From the NCBI GenBank assembly GCA_040755395.1, contig JBFMAX010000004.1, forward strand, positions 1-64,000: DNA of 64,000 nucleotides, read 5' to 3'. Within the stretch, counting starts at the first letter, position 1; every line of letters begins with the position of its first letter. This document shows positions 6,791 through 13,997 of the stretch, in pieces. Position numbers and translations under genes: made by a program. Source of the stretch: Nitrospirota bacterium (GTDB lineage: Bacteria > Nitrospirota > Nitrospiria > Nitrospirales > Nitrospiraceae). The notes beneath the pieces are model-generated. The model was not told the origin of the DNA. It saw only the letters and a program-made list of their open reading frames with translations, and ran no database searches.

Positions 6791-6988
6791 TCAGCGCCAG
6801 GCCAGATATATTTGAAAGATGAGGCCGATGGTCATGACAAACGTCAGAAACGCAAGAACTCGCGTGAGAATCACAATTTCTTGTGTCTGGCGCGATGCCA
6901 CTTCGTTGAAATTGCGAATAGTCTCGTGAAGCTCGCGAGTGGCACCAGAACCGGACCACTCCGACAAAGGAATTCCTCCACTGGTCAT
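6791..6988 (-). CDS. Small membrane cassette protein
   Basis: The 65-residue protein has a soluble N-terminal half rich in Glu, Asn and Gln (ELHETIRNFNEVASRQTQEI). One transmembrane helix follows (ILTRVLAFLTFVMTIGLIFQIYLAW). Small single-span proteins of this build are frequent in integron arrays and have no known function. AAAGGAAAT lies before the ATG. The gene is framed on both sides by attC sites, making it the clearest single cassette of the window. Confidence 0.75.
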   Translation of the reverse strand: MTSGGIPLSEWSGSGATRELHETIRNFNEVASRQTQEIVILTRVLAFLTFVMTIGLIFQIYLAWR

Positions 6989-7018
6989 GGGATATTTCCT
7001 TTCGTTTATTTAGCAGCA

Positions 7019-7082
7019 GCCTAACGTCCCGCTTCAGGCGCGCGCCGCTCGCGGCGCGCCGCTCTGGAAGCGGCGGTTAGCT
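7019..7082 (-). repeat. attC site read through by the HTH gene
   Basis: On the minus strand this runs from GCTAAC (7081-7076) to the perfect core GTTAGGC (7025-7019). The arms CCGCTTCCAG and CTGAAGCGGG pair with one extra base on the first arm. The centre is a GC-rich hairpin (GGCGCGCCGCGAGCGGCGCGC). The length is 64 bases, and it matches the attC layout fully. It codes for the C-terminus of the upstream HTH protein. Confidence 0.88.
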
Positions 7083-7473
7083 TGCCCGCCCCCGTAATCC
7101 GTAGGCGTTTAGCAAGCGAGGCGTTCGCTCTTTTCCAGCGGCCAAACCAGTTCTTGAGTCCAAGATAGTCCACGTAGCGAATAAGCAGTTCGGCGTCAAC
7201 GTTCTTCGTTCCGCCGCGTTCAATCTCGGCGAGTCGATATCGGGCTACCTTGAGCGCGGCGGCTGCGGCCTTCAGATCAAGGCCGCGCTCAGCGCGTGCG
7301 CTCGCGAGCCGAACAGCGAGCGGGTGAAAGCGGAAATGATCTTCGGGGGAAACGCCGTAACGGTTCAGCATCCCGACCAACAGCTCGCCCATAAGCTGTC
7401 TGAATCTTTGCCCGAAAAACCGCACCTCTTCTGCGGTGAGGAGCCTTCGCTGAAGTTTTTCGAGCTTCGACAT
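7021..7473 (-). CDS. HTH transcriptional regulator (XRE-like)
   Basis: From ATG at 7473 the product is 150 residues; upstream TTG (7497) and GTG (7479) starts are also possible. A helix-turn-helix of XRE type lies in the middle (RLASARAERGLDLKAAAAALKVARYRLAEIERG). A basic C-terminal region follows. The last 17 residues (AASRAARRERRAPEAGR) are encoded by the attC hairpin and the stop TAG lies in its core, so this tail is probably an accident of cassette structure. It is the first cassette after the integrase remnant and lies right after C element 4. Confidence 0.75.
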   Translation of the reverse strand: MSKLEKLQRRLLTAEEVRFFGQRFRQLMGELLVGMLNRYGVSPEDHFRFHPLAVRLASARAERGLDLKAAAAALKVARYRLAEIERGGTKNVDAELLIRYVDYLGLKNWFGRWKRANASLAKRLRITGAGKLTAASRAARRERRAPEAGR

Positions 7474-7500
7474 CGGCACGGTCTCTGTTCGGGGCAATCT

Positions 7501-7693
7501 AACTATTAAGTGAGTTGCGACAGGGACCCTGAGGACGGCGGCCGATTGCTGACAGGCCGCTAACCCCAGTCGAGCCTAAATCGTCGGCATTGTTGCGAGG
7601 TACGGCAAGCGTGTCAAGGGCCACGTGCGGGCAAACACTGCCACTCCGGCGGCCTGTCTGCCTATTGGCCCGCAGCCTCTTTCTGCCCGATCG
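7501..7693 (-). repeat. C element copy 4, at the expected attI position
   Basis: This is the most complete copy. It runs from AACTATTAAGTGAGTTGCGAC at the core side to GCAGCCTCTTTCTGCCCGATCGG. On the minus strand it ends at GTTAGAT, a perfect GTTRRRY core, and the first cassette gene follows. It starts 23 bases after the stop codon of the integrase remnant. That position, between intI and the first cassette, is where attI and the cassette promoter are found in integrons. Confidence 0.75.
7589..7617 (-). promoter_or_regulatory. Promoter-like pair in C element 4 (possible cassette promoter)
   Basis: TTGACA (7617-7612) and AACAAT (7594-7589), 17 bases apart, lie about 90 bases before the core and read into the HTH cassette. 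Placement and strand fit the Pc promoter of an integron. Confidence 0.45.
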
Positions 7694-7715
7694 GAGCACC
7701 ACGGTCGCCTATCCC

Positions 7716-7871
7716 TCACCGGTCTGCGGGGTTGCGGATATTTCGTCCCCCTCGATTCTGGACATGCGTATAGATCATCGTGGTGCTTACGTCCTTGTGC
7801 CCAGGGAGTTCATGGAAGGTCCTGGTGTCGGAGCTGTCCAGAAGCAGGTAGGCTCCAAACGCGCTAGACAG
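7716..7871 (-). pseudogene. Integron integrase (IntI) C-terminal remnant
   Basis: On the minus strand about 50 codons end in a TGA at 7718-7716. They contain RTFHELPGHKDVSTTMIYTHV followed by NRGGRNIRNPADR. This matches the end of IntI-type tyrosine recombinases (motif LLGHxDVSTTMIYTHVLxRGGxGVRSPLD), including the catalytic His in GHKD and the nucleophile Tyr in IYTHV. Upstream the frame still aligns weakly (AFGAYLLLDSSDTRT against SFATHLLEGGYDIRT) but the catalytic Arg-His region is lost, so the gene is dead. It shares the strand of the cassettes, as in integrons with same-direction intI. Confidence 0.8.
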
Positions 7872-7960
7872 TATAGCGGCCGGTCCAGCGCGGCATCCTT
7901 TTCCTTATGGGGAAGTGGCCATGCTTGCGGTTATGTCATTGATGACATATACGAATCCTA

Positions 7961-8245
7961 TTGGCATCAGCCGGCAAGCCGCTGGTTCGGCTGCATGGAC
8001 AGGTACAAAGCCCGCCCTTTTCTCCCGCGGCCCGGCTCGAGGCCGGCGTGCTGCTACGCCGTTTGCAACGCGGTGAGAACCTGGAAATGCCACATTCCAG
8101 GCCTATGCCCAGCGTCGGCCCGCGTTGCCATGAACTGAGGATTCAGGATGAACGGGCGTCCTGGCGCATTGTGTACCGTGTGGGTTCCGATGCGATCGTG
8201 ATCGTCGAAGTCTTCAGCAAGAAGACGCAAACCATTCCGCGGTAG
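7961..8245 (+). CDS. HigB/Gp49-like toxin of a toxin-antitoxin pair
   Basis: The 94-residue protein shows the phage-derived Gp49-like (DUF891) pattern: LHGQVQSPPFSPAARLEAGVLLRRLQRGENLEMPHSRPMPSVGPRCHELRI, then WRIVYRVGSDAIVIVEVFSKKTQ. This group belongs to the RelE/HigB fold of mRNA interferases. The start appears to be TTG at 7961 without a clear binding site; no better start exists upstream of the conserved region. An HTH antitoxin follows 65 bases later, the HigBA order (toxin first). Confidence 0.85.
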   Translation: MASAGKPLVRLHGQVQSPPFSPAARLEAGVLLRRLQRGENLEMPHSRPMPSVGPRCHELRIQDERASWRIVYRVGSDAIVIVEVFSKKTQTIPR

Positions 8246-8310
8246 GTCATTGAGGTGTGTCAGCGGCGCTTGCGTCTGTACGATCAGGCAGCACGAGAGG
8301 AGGTGCGGTA

Positions 8311-8700
8311 ATGGACAAAGCAAAACGCAAGCGGCTTGAAGCGCGCGGGTGGCGAATCGGGACGGCAAGCGATTTCTTGGGACTGAATCCGGAAGAGACC
8401 GCGGTGGTCGAGATGAAGGTGTGCTTGAGCCAGGCGCTGCGCTCGCGCCGCGAAGCTCGAGGGCTTTCGCAGGTCGCCCTTGCCAAGCGACTGAAGTCGA
8501 GTCAATCGCGAGTGGTGAAGATGGAGGCGGCGGACCAGACCGTTTCGATCGACCTGCTCCTGCGAGGGTTGGTGGTGCTCGGTGCGACGCCGCGGGACAT
8601 TGCGAGGGTCTTGGGGCGCGACTCCGGGGTGGCCGCTTCACGCCCACGTCAGCGGCTCTTTGCATATCCTTCCATCCTTAAGAGCTCCCCCACATTCTGA
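8311..8700 (+). CDS. HigA-like XRE antitoxin
   Basis: From ATG at 8311 (binding site GAGGAGGTG) the product is 129 residues. The first 40 residues (GWRIGTASDFLGLNPEETAVVEMK) are typical of antitoxins paired with Gp49-like toxins. An XRE helix-turn-helix follows (LRSRREARGLSQVALAKRLKSSQSRVVKME). The final 25 residues overlap the convergent nuclease gene and look unrelated to the family, so the natural stop may have been lost. It would neutralise the upstream toxin and repress the operon. Confidence 0.85.
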   Translation: MDKAKRKRLEARGWRIGTASDFLGLNPEETAVVEMKVCLSQALRSRREARGLSQVALAKRLKSSQSRVVKMEAADQTVSIDLLLRGLVVLGATPRDIARVLGRDSGVAASRPRQRLFAYPSILKSSPTF

Positions 8701-9266
8701 TCATTGACGTACACGTCGGCGAGCAGGCGGCCGTAGATATCCCGCCCGTGCGGGACGAGGCGGATCTGCCCGTCCTTAAGAAGCCTGGCCAGGCGTTGCG
8801 TGGCGTCAAAGCCGCCGGTCTCGGTGAGTTCGGGCGTGTCGATCCCTCTGATGCGAATCCGCTCCATGCCGTACCGAATCGTGTCGCCGTCGATCGCCTG
8901 AATGTGCCACGGGTCCAGCAGATAGCCCGGTCCGCCCGTGGCGCTCAAGGCACGATGGGGGAGGGATCGCCGCAGGGATGATCGCGGCGCGCGACTGTGC
9001 CAGCGCAGTTTGCGGTGCGGGCGCCGCCCTTTCTTGATGTGATGTCCGTGCAACGGCGTTCCGGCGGACCGGAGTCGGCGTTGGCTGGGTTGAGTCGGAT
9101 TCCAGCAGAGATCGCAATGGGTGCGCAGGTCGCTTCCTAAGCCTGCCGCGTAGGTGTCTGGTTGCGACGTCGATGAAGGCTGTGGACCGGCCGCGAGAAT
9201 CGACTCAACGGGCTGTAGGAAAATGACCGACAGCCAGACTGCGCGCAAAACGTGTGTGGAGACCAT
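8649..9266 (-). CDS. Secreted thermonuclease-like (SNase) protein
   Basis: The start at 9266 (MVSTHVLRAVWLSVIFLQPVESILAAG) gives a signal peptide and a 205-residue product. The C-terminal 75 residues form a staphylococcal-nuclease domain: AIDGDTIRYGMERIRIRGIDTPEL, then DIYGRLLADVYVNDQNVGELLRMEGYA. The basic, Pro-rich linker (residues 30-110) has no known domain. The Asp and Arg residues of the active site are present, but the usual GxEA acidic residue is replaced by FDA, so activity is uncertain. The 3' end overlaps the antitoxin gene. Confidence 0.75.
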   Translation of the reverse strand: MVSTHVLRAVWLSVIFLQPVESILAAGPQPSSTSQPDTYAAGLGSDLRTHCDLCWNPTQPSQRRLRSAGTPLHGHHIKKGRRPHRKLRWHSRAPRSSLRRSLPHRALSATGGPGYLLDPWHIQAIDGDTIRYGMERIRIRGIDTPELTETGGFDATQRLARLLKDGQIRLVPHGRDIYGRLLADVYVNDQNVGELLRMEGYAKSR

Positions 9267-9374
9267 GGGCGGCTCCGCTCCGTGTGGAATTCCGTCACAT
9301 GCGCGAGACAAGAAGCACAGCCCGTGCCACTCGAAGATTGTGGCCTCCGCTCGGTTGACAAGGGAGAAAACCGC

Positions 9375-9509
9375 GTGCTGGAATACCGACAGCCCGATGG
9401 GCTGTCGGAGCGAGAGATGCGTGAAAGGCGGGAAATGCGAGACTCGCTTAAGGCGATCCTGGCGGTCCGGCGTTTCGCGCGGGTCTCGCGAGTCGCGCTA
9501 GGAGGTTAA
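9375..9509 (+). CDS. Possible small basic protein, 44 residues
   Basis: A GTG start with GGGAGAAAACC upstream opens a frame of 44 codons (VLEYRQPDGLSEREMRERREMRDSLK and a basic tail). It ends 3 bases before the next gene. The sequence is strongly charged and predicted helical. The close spacing to the following small gene suggests a two-gene unit. No family is recognised and the gene could be spurious. Confidence 0.35.
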   Translation: MLEYRQPDGLSEREMRERREMRDSLKAILAVRRFARVSRVALGG

Positions 9510-9512
9510 AAC

Positions 9513-9743
9513 ATGGATATGTTCGGCAAAGTGGGGTTGGTCGAGATCCCTGTCCTGATTGCGCCCGATCAGAAGGCGTGGATGGATAAGATGATCAAAG
9601 AGGGCAAGATCGCCATTCCGCCCGGCGGGACCTTGGAGAAGGGCTCGCTTTATTCGATGTTCATCCGCATGCTCCTGCATAACGCGATGGAGGAGCAGAA
9701 GCGGCAGGAGGCGCTAGAGGCGCAGGACGAAGATGATGAATAG
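9513..9743 (+). CDS. Small conserved-looking protein of unknown function
   Basis: The 76-residue acidic protein (MDMFGKVGLVEIPVLIAPDQKAWMDKMIKEGK, ending EEQKRQEALEAQDEDDE) is preceded by a strong AGGAGG at seven bases. It has no signal peptide or membrane segment. The middle PPGGTLEKGSLYSMFIRMLLHNAMEEQ is predicted helical. It lies between the accessory region and the conserved hemL gene. I cannot assign a function. Confidence 0.6.
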   Translation: MDMFGKVGLVEIPVLIAPDQKAWMDKMIKEGKIAIPPGGTLEKGSLYSMFIRMLLHNAMEEQKRQEALEAQDEDDE

Positions 9744-9799
9744 AAAAACGTGAAGCGTATCTCGTGAAGCGCGCACGACCACCGGGAAGAGACTCGAAC

Positions 9800-9839
9800 T
9801 GTATCTTAAACGATCCGGACCTGTATCGTTCCAGATACA
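9800..9839. other. Imperfect hairpin between small gene and hemL
   Basis: TGTATCTtaAACGAT (9800-9813) pairs with ATCGTTccAGATACA (9825-9839). There is no T-run, so it is not a clear terminator. It lies between two convergent genes and may still serve to separate them. Confidence 0.4.
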
Positions 9840-9910
9840 TCTGGTGGAGTGCGGAGAATGATCGCGCTCTGTTATTCAAGCTGATTTATTAGATGACGAG
9901 ATACGGCCGT

Positions 9911-11194
9911 CTAGAGACTTTTGAAGGCCGCGTGCGCGGCTGCGATTGTTTTCTTGATGTCGGCGTCGGTGTGGGCAGTTGAGAGGAACGCCGCCTCGAA
10001 CTGGGACGGCGCGAAGTAGACGCCCTTCTCCAGCATTCGGCGGAAAAATTTCGCGTAACGCTGCGTGTCCGACTGTTTCGCCGTCGTCCAGTCCACCACC
10101 GGCCCCGCGGTAAAAAACGCGCCCAGCATCGACCCCACCCGCGTTTGCGTCAGCGGCACTCCGGCTTTCCGAGCGGCCTCACCCAAGCCCTCCGCCAGCG
10201 TCGCCGATCGTTCCTCGAGTTTTGAGTACAAGCCGCGCGCCTTGAGCCGAGTCAGCGTCTCGATGCCCGCTGTGACAGCCAGCGGATTCCCCGACAGCGT
10301 CCCGGCCTGATACACCGGCCCGGCCGGCGCGATCAGATCCATGATCTCTTGCTTGCCTCCGTAGGCGCCCACCGGCAATCCTCCGCCGATGATCTTGCCC
10401 AAACAGGTCAGGTCCGGCGTCACCCCGTACAACGTCTGCGCGCCGCCGTAGTGCACGCGGAATCCGGTGATCACTTCATCGAAGATGAGCACGATGCCGT
10501 GTTGCTCCGTCAGGTGTCGCAAGGCCGGGAGGAAATCCTGGCCCGGCGGCACGACACCCATGTTGCCCGCGATCGGCTCGACGATGATACAGGCCAACCG
10601 TTGGTGGTGTTCCCTGACCAGTTGCGTGACTGTTCTGATGTCGTTGTAGGGCGCCGTGAGGGTGTGGCGCGTGAAATCAGCCGGCACCCCTGGCGAATCG
10701 GGAAGGCCCAAGGTCGCCAGACCCGAGCCGGCTTTGGCGAGCAGGTAGTCGCTGTGCCCGTGGTAGCAGCCTTCGAACTTGAGAATCGCGTCCCGTTTCG
10801 TGTAGGCGCGCGCGACGCGGATGGCGCTCATCACCGCTTCGGTGCCGGAGCTGACCAATCGGACTTTCTGCATCGACGGGATCGCCTCGCGGATCATGCG
10901 GGCCAACCGGACCTCCAGCTCGGTCGGCGCGCCGTAGCTGGTGCCGTTCTCGGCGGCTCGCTGAATCGCTTTGATCACCGGGGCCGGGGCATGGCCGAGG
11001 ATCATCGGTCCCCAGGACAGCACGTAGTCGATGAAGCTGTTCCCGTCCACATCATAGAGCCGGCTGCCCTTCGCCCGCTTGATGAAGAGCGGCCGGCCGC
11101 CGACCGAGCGGAAGGCCCGAACCGGGCTGTTCACGCCGCCGGGAATATAGCGTTGCGCTTCGGCAAAGAGCTTCTGGGACTTGGTGGTGTTCAT
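9911..11194 (-). CDS. hemL: Glutamate-1-semialdehyde 2,1-aminomutase
   Basis: The 427-residue PLP enzyme converts glutamate-1-semialdehyde to 5-aminolevulinate in tetrapyrrole synthesis. It is recognised by [15 protein letters not shown] at the start, [41 protein letters not shown] and the PLP lysine in [17 protein letters not shown]. The start at 11194 ([10 protein letters not shown]) is chosen because the longer frame runs into a repeat of GCGAATA/GCCAATA heptamers. The length fits the family. Haem is needed here for abundant cytochromes if the organism is Nitrospira-like. Confidence 0.95.
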   Translation of the reverse strand: MNTTKSQKLFAEAQRYIPGGVNSPVRAFRSVGGRPLFIKRAKGSRLYDVDGNSFIDYVLSWGPMILGHAPAPVIKAIQRAAENGTSYGAPTELEVRLARMIREAIPSMQKVRLVSSGTEAVMSAIRVARAYTKRDAILKFEGCYHGHSDYLLAKAGSGLATLGLPDSPGVPADFTRHTLTAPYNDIRTVTQLVREHHQRLACIIVEPIAGNMGVVPPGQDFLPALRHLTEQHGIVLIFDEVITGFRVHYGGAQTLYGVTPDLTCLGKIIGGGLPVGAYGGKQEIMDLIAPAGPVYQAGTLSGNPLAVTAGIETLTRLKARGLYSKLEERSATLAEGLGEAARKAGVPLTQTRVGSMLGAFFTAGPVVDWTTAKQSDTQRYAKFFRRMLEKGVYFAPSQFEAAFLSTAHTDADIKKTIAAAHAAFKSL

Positions 11195-11448
11195 AGTGAA
11201 CAGCAGGTAGCGAATAGCCAATAGCGTAAGAAAAAAGGCGGTGCAAGGTAACATGCCGCGCGCGAATCGGTCAACGCGTGCTCATGATCGCGTCGCTTCG
11301 AGCGGCATTGCCGGAGGTGCGGGAACGGAGCGGCGGCGGTCAACCGAGCGAGTCACCGATGGTCCGTTGAGCCGCGAAGTGCGCGCCGCCGAGAAAAAAC
11401 GGCTGAGGAAGGGGGCTGGTCCGCGGAAGTCGGGCTCGTGCGAAAATC

Positions 11449-13770
11449 TCAGCGAAGTTCCGTTCCGTGCATCCGGGCGAACAGCTCCCAATCGAACTGC
11501 TTGGGCGCGACGGCGTGCAGAGGAATCGTCTCGATGGTCGCGGGGTCGCGATAGGCCACCATACAGCCGACGATCGACTCCGGCCGTTCCACCAACCGCC
11601 GCACGGTCTCGTATGCCAGATGCTGCGCAATCGCCTTGTCCTCGGGAGTCGGCGGCGCACCCCTCAAGGTATGACCGAGAATCGTCGCTTTGGTCGCGAG
11701 CGTCAGCGGATAGCGGCCGGGTCTTGCCTGACGCTGCGGCCACCGCGCAATCGTGTTCGCGACGTAGTCGACCAGTCCGTGGACGCCTCCCTCCCGTGCA
11801 TGGCGGTGGGGCGTGCGTTCGGCCACCACAAACAGATGGCTCTTGTTCGGCACTCCCAGGGTCCGCTTCAGCGTCCCGAGAATGATGTCATCGATGTAGG
11901 CGTCGGGATCGGGATGCTCGTTCACCAGGACTCCCTCCGCCCTCGCCTGATAGGCGCAGGCCAGCGCGAGGTGACCCGATCCCGCCCCCATCACCTCGAC
12001 GAAAAACACGCTGCCCATCGCCGCGCTGGTCGCCTTCAGCGATTCGATGGACTGGTTCGCCAAGGCGACCGCGGAGTGAAAACCGAGTGACGTGGTGCCC
12101 GCGATGTTGTTGTCGATGGTGCCGGGAATCCCCGCCACCTGCACGCCGAAGGTTTCGTAGATGGCGCGGGCGCCGCGCAGGCTGCCGTCGCCTCCCAGGA
12201 CGACCACGGCGCCGTCCTCCAGGTAGGGTTCGAGGTGGCGCATGGCGGCCACTTGAACCTCTTCGTCCTTGAAATCCTCGAAACGGCTGCTTCCGATCGG
12301 GCTGCTCGCATGACTGCTCATGCCGCGCGTATCCTCTTCCGTGACCGCCTCGATCCAGTTGTTGGCCAGGCCGAGAAATCCATGGCGGACGAAATAAATG
12401 TCGAGTCCCAGGCGGTTCCCGGTCACGCGCAGTTCCTTCAGCGCGGCTCCGGCGCCGGCGAAGTCGCCGCCCGACACCAGCGCGATGAGTCGCTTGAGGC
12501 GTCGCGGCTTCAACGTCACCCGGTCCTTCCGAGCCTGTTCGAGGGAGACCCAGGCGTCCCGCGCGGCGCGCTCGCTTTCCGACAGCCCCACCGCGGTGGA
12601 GTATCCGGAGAGCTGGCCGTTCTCGAACGTCAACAGGACGACGTTATCTTGCCCCTCCTTGTATTCGCCGAACTCGGTGAAGGCCTCGCGGAACGGCCGG
12701 GGGTCGAGGAAAATCCTGAGCGCCCGCAGTGTGGAACTGTGGGTGTACAAGCAGAAGACCGCTCCCGGCCGGGACCGGCCCAAGACATGGAGCCCGTCGA
12801 TGACGTCGAGATAGAGATCGAAGAACGAGTGTCCTCCGGGATGGCTGTAGAAGGGATGCTTGAGGAGTCGCTTGGCGGTGTTTCCATCCACGCTGAACGC
12901 CGTCGCCGCTTCTTCCACTTCGGTTTGCTTGTCCAGTCCGGTCGCCCAGCCGAAATCCTGGGAGTCCAACGCCGGTTCGATCTCGACGCGCGGGCGCTCG
13001 GACACTCCGGGGAGCAGCGCGGCGACGATGCGCTCGCAAAGCTGTTTCGTATTGGGCGTGCTGCTGGTGAGATGGAGAAAGGTGCGCGGATCGAGATAAT
13101 TGTGGAGACGGAGATAGTCCAGTTGCTGGCCCACCACGCCGATCATGCGCGCCAGCGCCGCGCCGACCGCATCCGCCTTCTGCACGCCCCGCTCGGGGTC
13201 CAGCACGTTGGCCAGGCGGCGCCCCACGCGATGCGTTTTGCTCTCGACCCGGGAGATGCCGTGACGCATAGTGAAAAACAGGGTGCGACCGGCCAGGTCA
13301 CGCGGCAGCAACCAGAATCGGTCGTCGCCCAAATCCAGCACGATGCGACCTTCCGCCAGTTGAGGCGTCAAATGCGCGCGCGGAACGATCGCGACAGGCC
13401 GGCGGTGGACGGGCTTCTGAACCGCTCCGATCGGCGCCCGGTAGAGCGGCGCGAGTTCGCCTTCCGCGAGGAGTCGGTTCCAGGCGGCGAACCAGACCAG
13501 TTCATCGCCTCCGCAACTCTGGGCGAGCAGGGCCCTCCGCTCGGCCCGGTAGATCTGGGCGCTGGGGAGGCCGGCTTGCGCGCGCCGGACGAAGGCCCGG
13601 ATGCCGTCCATCGCTTCCCGGACACGCTGTGATCGAGCGGGGGAGGGAACGGGAGGCGGCGGGAGGTCGATGCCCTCGCTCGATGTTCGGCGGGCCAGTG
13701 CCTCCCCGTACCTCAGTAAGCCTTCAACGGTCACGAAGTCCAACTTGTCCGTCGGCGAATTCATGCTCAC
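11449..13770 (-). CDS. Histidine phosphatase - 6-phosphofructokinase fusion
   Basis: The 773-residue protein joins two enzymes. Residues about 160-360 form a histidine-phosphatase domain: TMRHG with the catalytic His170, STPNTKQ, LDSQDFGWATGL, and the second His344 in LYTHSSTLRAL. Residues 425-773 form a phosphofructokinase: SGGDFAGAGA, GGDGSLRGA (526-534) and PGTIDNN (549-555). GGDGS rather than GGDD favours ATP over pyrophosphate as donor. The N-terminal 150 residues are not recognised. The pairing recalls eukaryotic PFK-2/FBPase-2 but uses a PFK-1-type kinase domain. It is divergent from pyruvate kinase, so both lie at a glycolytic locus. Confidence 0.85.
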   Translation of the reverse strand: MSMNSPTDKLDFVTVEGLLRYGEALARRTSSEGIDLPPPPVPSPARSQRVREAMDGIRAFVRRAQAGLPSAQIYRAERRALLAQSCGGDELVWFAAWNRLLAEGELAPLYRAPIGAVQKPVHRRPVAIVPRAHLTPQLAEGRIVLDLGDDRFWLLPRDLAGRTLFFTMRHGISRVESKTHRVGRRLANVLDPERGVQKADAVGAALARMIGVVGQQLDYLRLHNYLDPRTFLHLTSSTPNTKQLCERIVAALLPGVSERPRVEIEPALDSQDFGWATGLDKQTEVEEAATAFSVDGNTAKRLLKHPFYSHPGGHSFFDLYLDVIDGLHVLGRSRPGAVFCLYTHSSTLRALRIFLDPRPFREAFTEFGEYKEGQDNVVLLTFENGQLSGYSTAVGLSESERAARDAWVSLEQARKDRVTLKPRRLKRLIALVSGGDFAGAGAALKELRVTGNRLGLDIYFVRHGFLGLANNWIEAVTEEDTRGMSSHASSPIGSSRFEDFKDEEVQVAAMRHLEPYLEDGAVVVLGGDGSLRGARAIYETFGVQVAGIPGTIDNNIAGTTSLGFHSAVALANQSIESLKATSAAMGSVFFVEVMGAGSGHLALACAYQARAEGVLVNEHPDPDAYIDDIILGTLKRTLGVPNKSHLFVVAERTPHRHAREGGVHGLVDYVANTIARWPQRQARPGRYPLTLATKATILGHTLRGAPPTPEDKAIAQHLAYETVRRLVERPESIVGCMVAYRDPATIETIPLHAVAPKQFDWELFARMHGTELR

Positions 13771-13849
13771 CTCTCCGCCTCGTCAGGAGCCGGCAGGTCT
13801 GGTTTCCTTCGCGCGCCGGGTCATTCGTCGCGCACGAACGGGTGTTCCT

Positions 13850-13878
13850 TTGCGGCGGAAAAGCGCGTTTGCTAGAAT
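13850..13878 (+). promoter_or_regulatory. Sigma-70-type promoter for pyk
   Basis: TTGCGG (13850-13855) and TAGAAT (13873-13878) are separated by exactly 17 bases, about 120 bases upstream of the pyruvate kinase start and pointing at it. Both boxes match the consensus at four of six positions or better. This is the best promoter in the divergent region. Confidence 0.6.
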
Positions 13879-13997
13879 GGCGGCGAGTTGCGACGGGCGC
13901 GGCGACGAATGTTGACGACGCGCCCCCGGACCGCGCCCTTCCGTCTCACCACAAGATGGTCCGCACGATCAATCTTGTCAAGCGGGAAGACCGAGGC

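Noticed and set aside
1455-7497. A CRISPR array suggested by the regular recurrence of similar repeats
   Set aside because: The repeats are 150-190 bases long, spaced by whole genes, imperfect, and no cas gene is present.
7499-7702. A 67-residue minus-strand frame in C element 4 with similar frames in copies 1 and 3 (ending CRNSLNS)
   Set aside because: Copy 2 has deletions that break the frame, no binding site precedes the frames, and similarity follows from the DNA repeat itself, so a non-coding repeat explains it better.
9252-9509. Full 85-residue frame ending before the small acidic gene
   Set aside because: Its first 41 codons lie in the leader of the convergent nuclease and lack a binding site; only the GTG-started end of 44 codons is kept as possible.
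10349-11224. Long plus-strand frame opposite hemL
   Set aside because: It is the mirror of a clearly conserved gene in high-GC DNA, with His/Arg/Asp-rich composition and no start signal.
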